Assembly: GCA_947303105.1 (NCBI GenBank)
Contig: CAMYXQ010000049.1
Span: forward strand, 1 to 6,545
Length of the DNA stretch: 6,545 nt
Direction: 5' to 3'
From: an uncultured Caryophanales bacterium
GTDB taxonomy: Bacteria > Bacillota_I > Bacilli_A > RFN20 > CAG-826
Positions 6,090 through 6,545 of this stretch are shown in pieces (position 1 is the stretch's first letter; each line of letters begins with the position of its first letter). The position numbers and the translations under genes were made by a program. The notes below the pieces were generated by a model that saw only the letters and a list, made by a program, of their open reading frames with translations, made no database searches and was not told the DNA's origin.

Positions 6090-6545
6090 TCAGTTATCCT
6101 CCTTCGGACGGACCGACAAAGTGATATCGCCCTCTTTTTCAAAGAGGGATTTCGACAGGGACTGGATTTCCATCTCGCTGGGGATGATGACCGGCTTGAA
6201 CACCGATTTGACGATCTTCCCGTTCTGGGTGTAGTCGATGTAGACGTTCTTGCTCGGGACGCGGACCCGGAACTTGAAGGCGACTTTGTCCTCGCCTTCG
6301 AGGGAAACCCGGCTCGGGACGACGTAGCCGACCCCGTTGCCGGGGACGACGTTGACCGGTTCGCTTTCGGCGAGCCCGCCTTGGAGATAGAGGGCGGCCG
6401 CTTCGCCGGCGACGCGCGCTTCGGCGACGACGTTGTCGACGAGGTCGTGAACATGGAGGACGTTGCCGCAGCTGAAGAAGCCGGGGAACGAGGTCATGAA
6501 GTGCTCATCGACGGCTGAGCCGCGGCAGCGGCCGGTCTTGATGCC
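6090..6545 (-). CDS. FAD/NAD(P)-dependent oxidoreductase, C-terminal 151 residues (5' part beyond the window)
   Basis: The frame is open to the right edge and begins there with GIKTGRCRGSAVDEHF, so no start is visible and the gene continues outside. The signature SFPGFFSCGNVLHVHDLVDN (residues 19-38 of the visible part) is the C-terminal FAD-binding motif of pyridine-nucleotide-disulfide oxidoreductase-fold proteins, in the form typical of the enzyme encoded beside DUF1667 and GlpA-like proteins. An alanine-rich helix follows (EARVAGEAAALYLQ), then a mostly beta C-terminal domain of about 100 residues ending SVRPKEDN. In those loci the protein is thought to pass electrons from glycerol-3-phosphate oxidation to NAD(P) or another acceptor. 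Its specific substrate cannot be read from this fragment. The internal ATG at 6497 falls within the conserved FAD-binding domain and is not a real start. The 3' end carries the Shine-Dalgarno of the DUF1667 gene. Confidence 0.87.
   Translation of the reverse strand, partial: GIKTGRCRGSAVDEHFMTSFPGFFSCGNVLHVHDLVDNVVAEARVAGEAAALYLQGGLAESEPVNVVPGNGVGYVVPSRVSLEGEDKVAFKFRVRVPSKNVYIDYTQNGKIVKSVFKPVIIPSEMEIQSLSKSLFEKEGDITLSVRPKEDN
6098..6104 (-). promoter_or_regulatory. Ribosome binding site of the DUF1667 gene
   Basis: On the minus strand this reads AAGGAGG, a near-perfect Shine-Dalgarno, 10 nt before the ATG at 6087. It lies inside the last codons of the oxidoreductase gene and fixes the DUF1667 start. 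Confidence 0.85.

Overview
The window carries six genes, all on the minus strand and read right to left, with almost no space between them. Three of four internal starts follow clear Shine-Dalgarno sequences. Stops are TGA and TAA, and tryptophan is TGG, so the genetic code is standard and not the TGA=Trp code of mycoplasmas. Base composition is GC-rich (high fifties percent by eye). An RNase J2-like protein next to a SpoIIIE/FtsK translocase, an arrangement reminiscent of rnjB-tepA-spoIIIE in Bacillus, points to Bacillota, probably a lineage within or near Bacilli/Erysipelotrichia. The species cannot be named from the sequence.

Layout in the direction of transcription: (1) 6545-6090, C-terminal end of an FAD/NAD(P)-dependent oxidoreductase; (2) 6087-5731, a small four-cysteine DUF1667 protein, the usual partner of that oxidoreductase in anaerobic glycerol-3-phosphate oxidation loci; (3) 5734-5189, a YfcE-type metallophosphodiesterase; (4) 5170-3491, an RNase J family protein that has lost most of its catalytic metal ligands; (5) 3494-816, a membrane-anchored FtsK/SpoIIIE DNA translocase with a long Pro/Ala/Glu linker; (6) 810-1, the N-terminal part of a type I pullulanase that runs off the left edge.

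Spacings between successive genes are 2 bp, a 4-bp overlap (ATGA), 18 bp, a 4-bp overlap (ATGA) and 5 bp. No intergenic interval can hold a full promoter or a Rho-independent terminator, so the genes are probably cotranscribed from a promoter beyond the right edge. The functions are mixed: glycerol-phosphate redox, phosphodiester hydrolysis, RNA metabolism, chromosome segregation and alpha-glucan breakdown. This looks like a compact housekeeping transcription unit and not one pathway. I see no mobile element, CRISPR array, RNA gene or clear new defence-type system. The most notable features are the degenerate RNase J active site and the divergent gamma domain and motor motif of the translocase.
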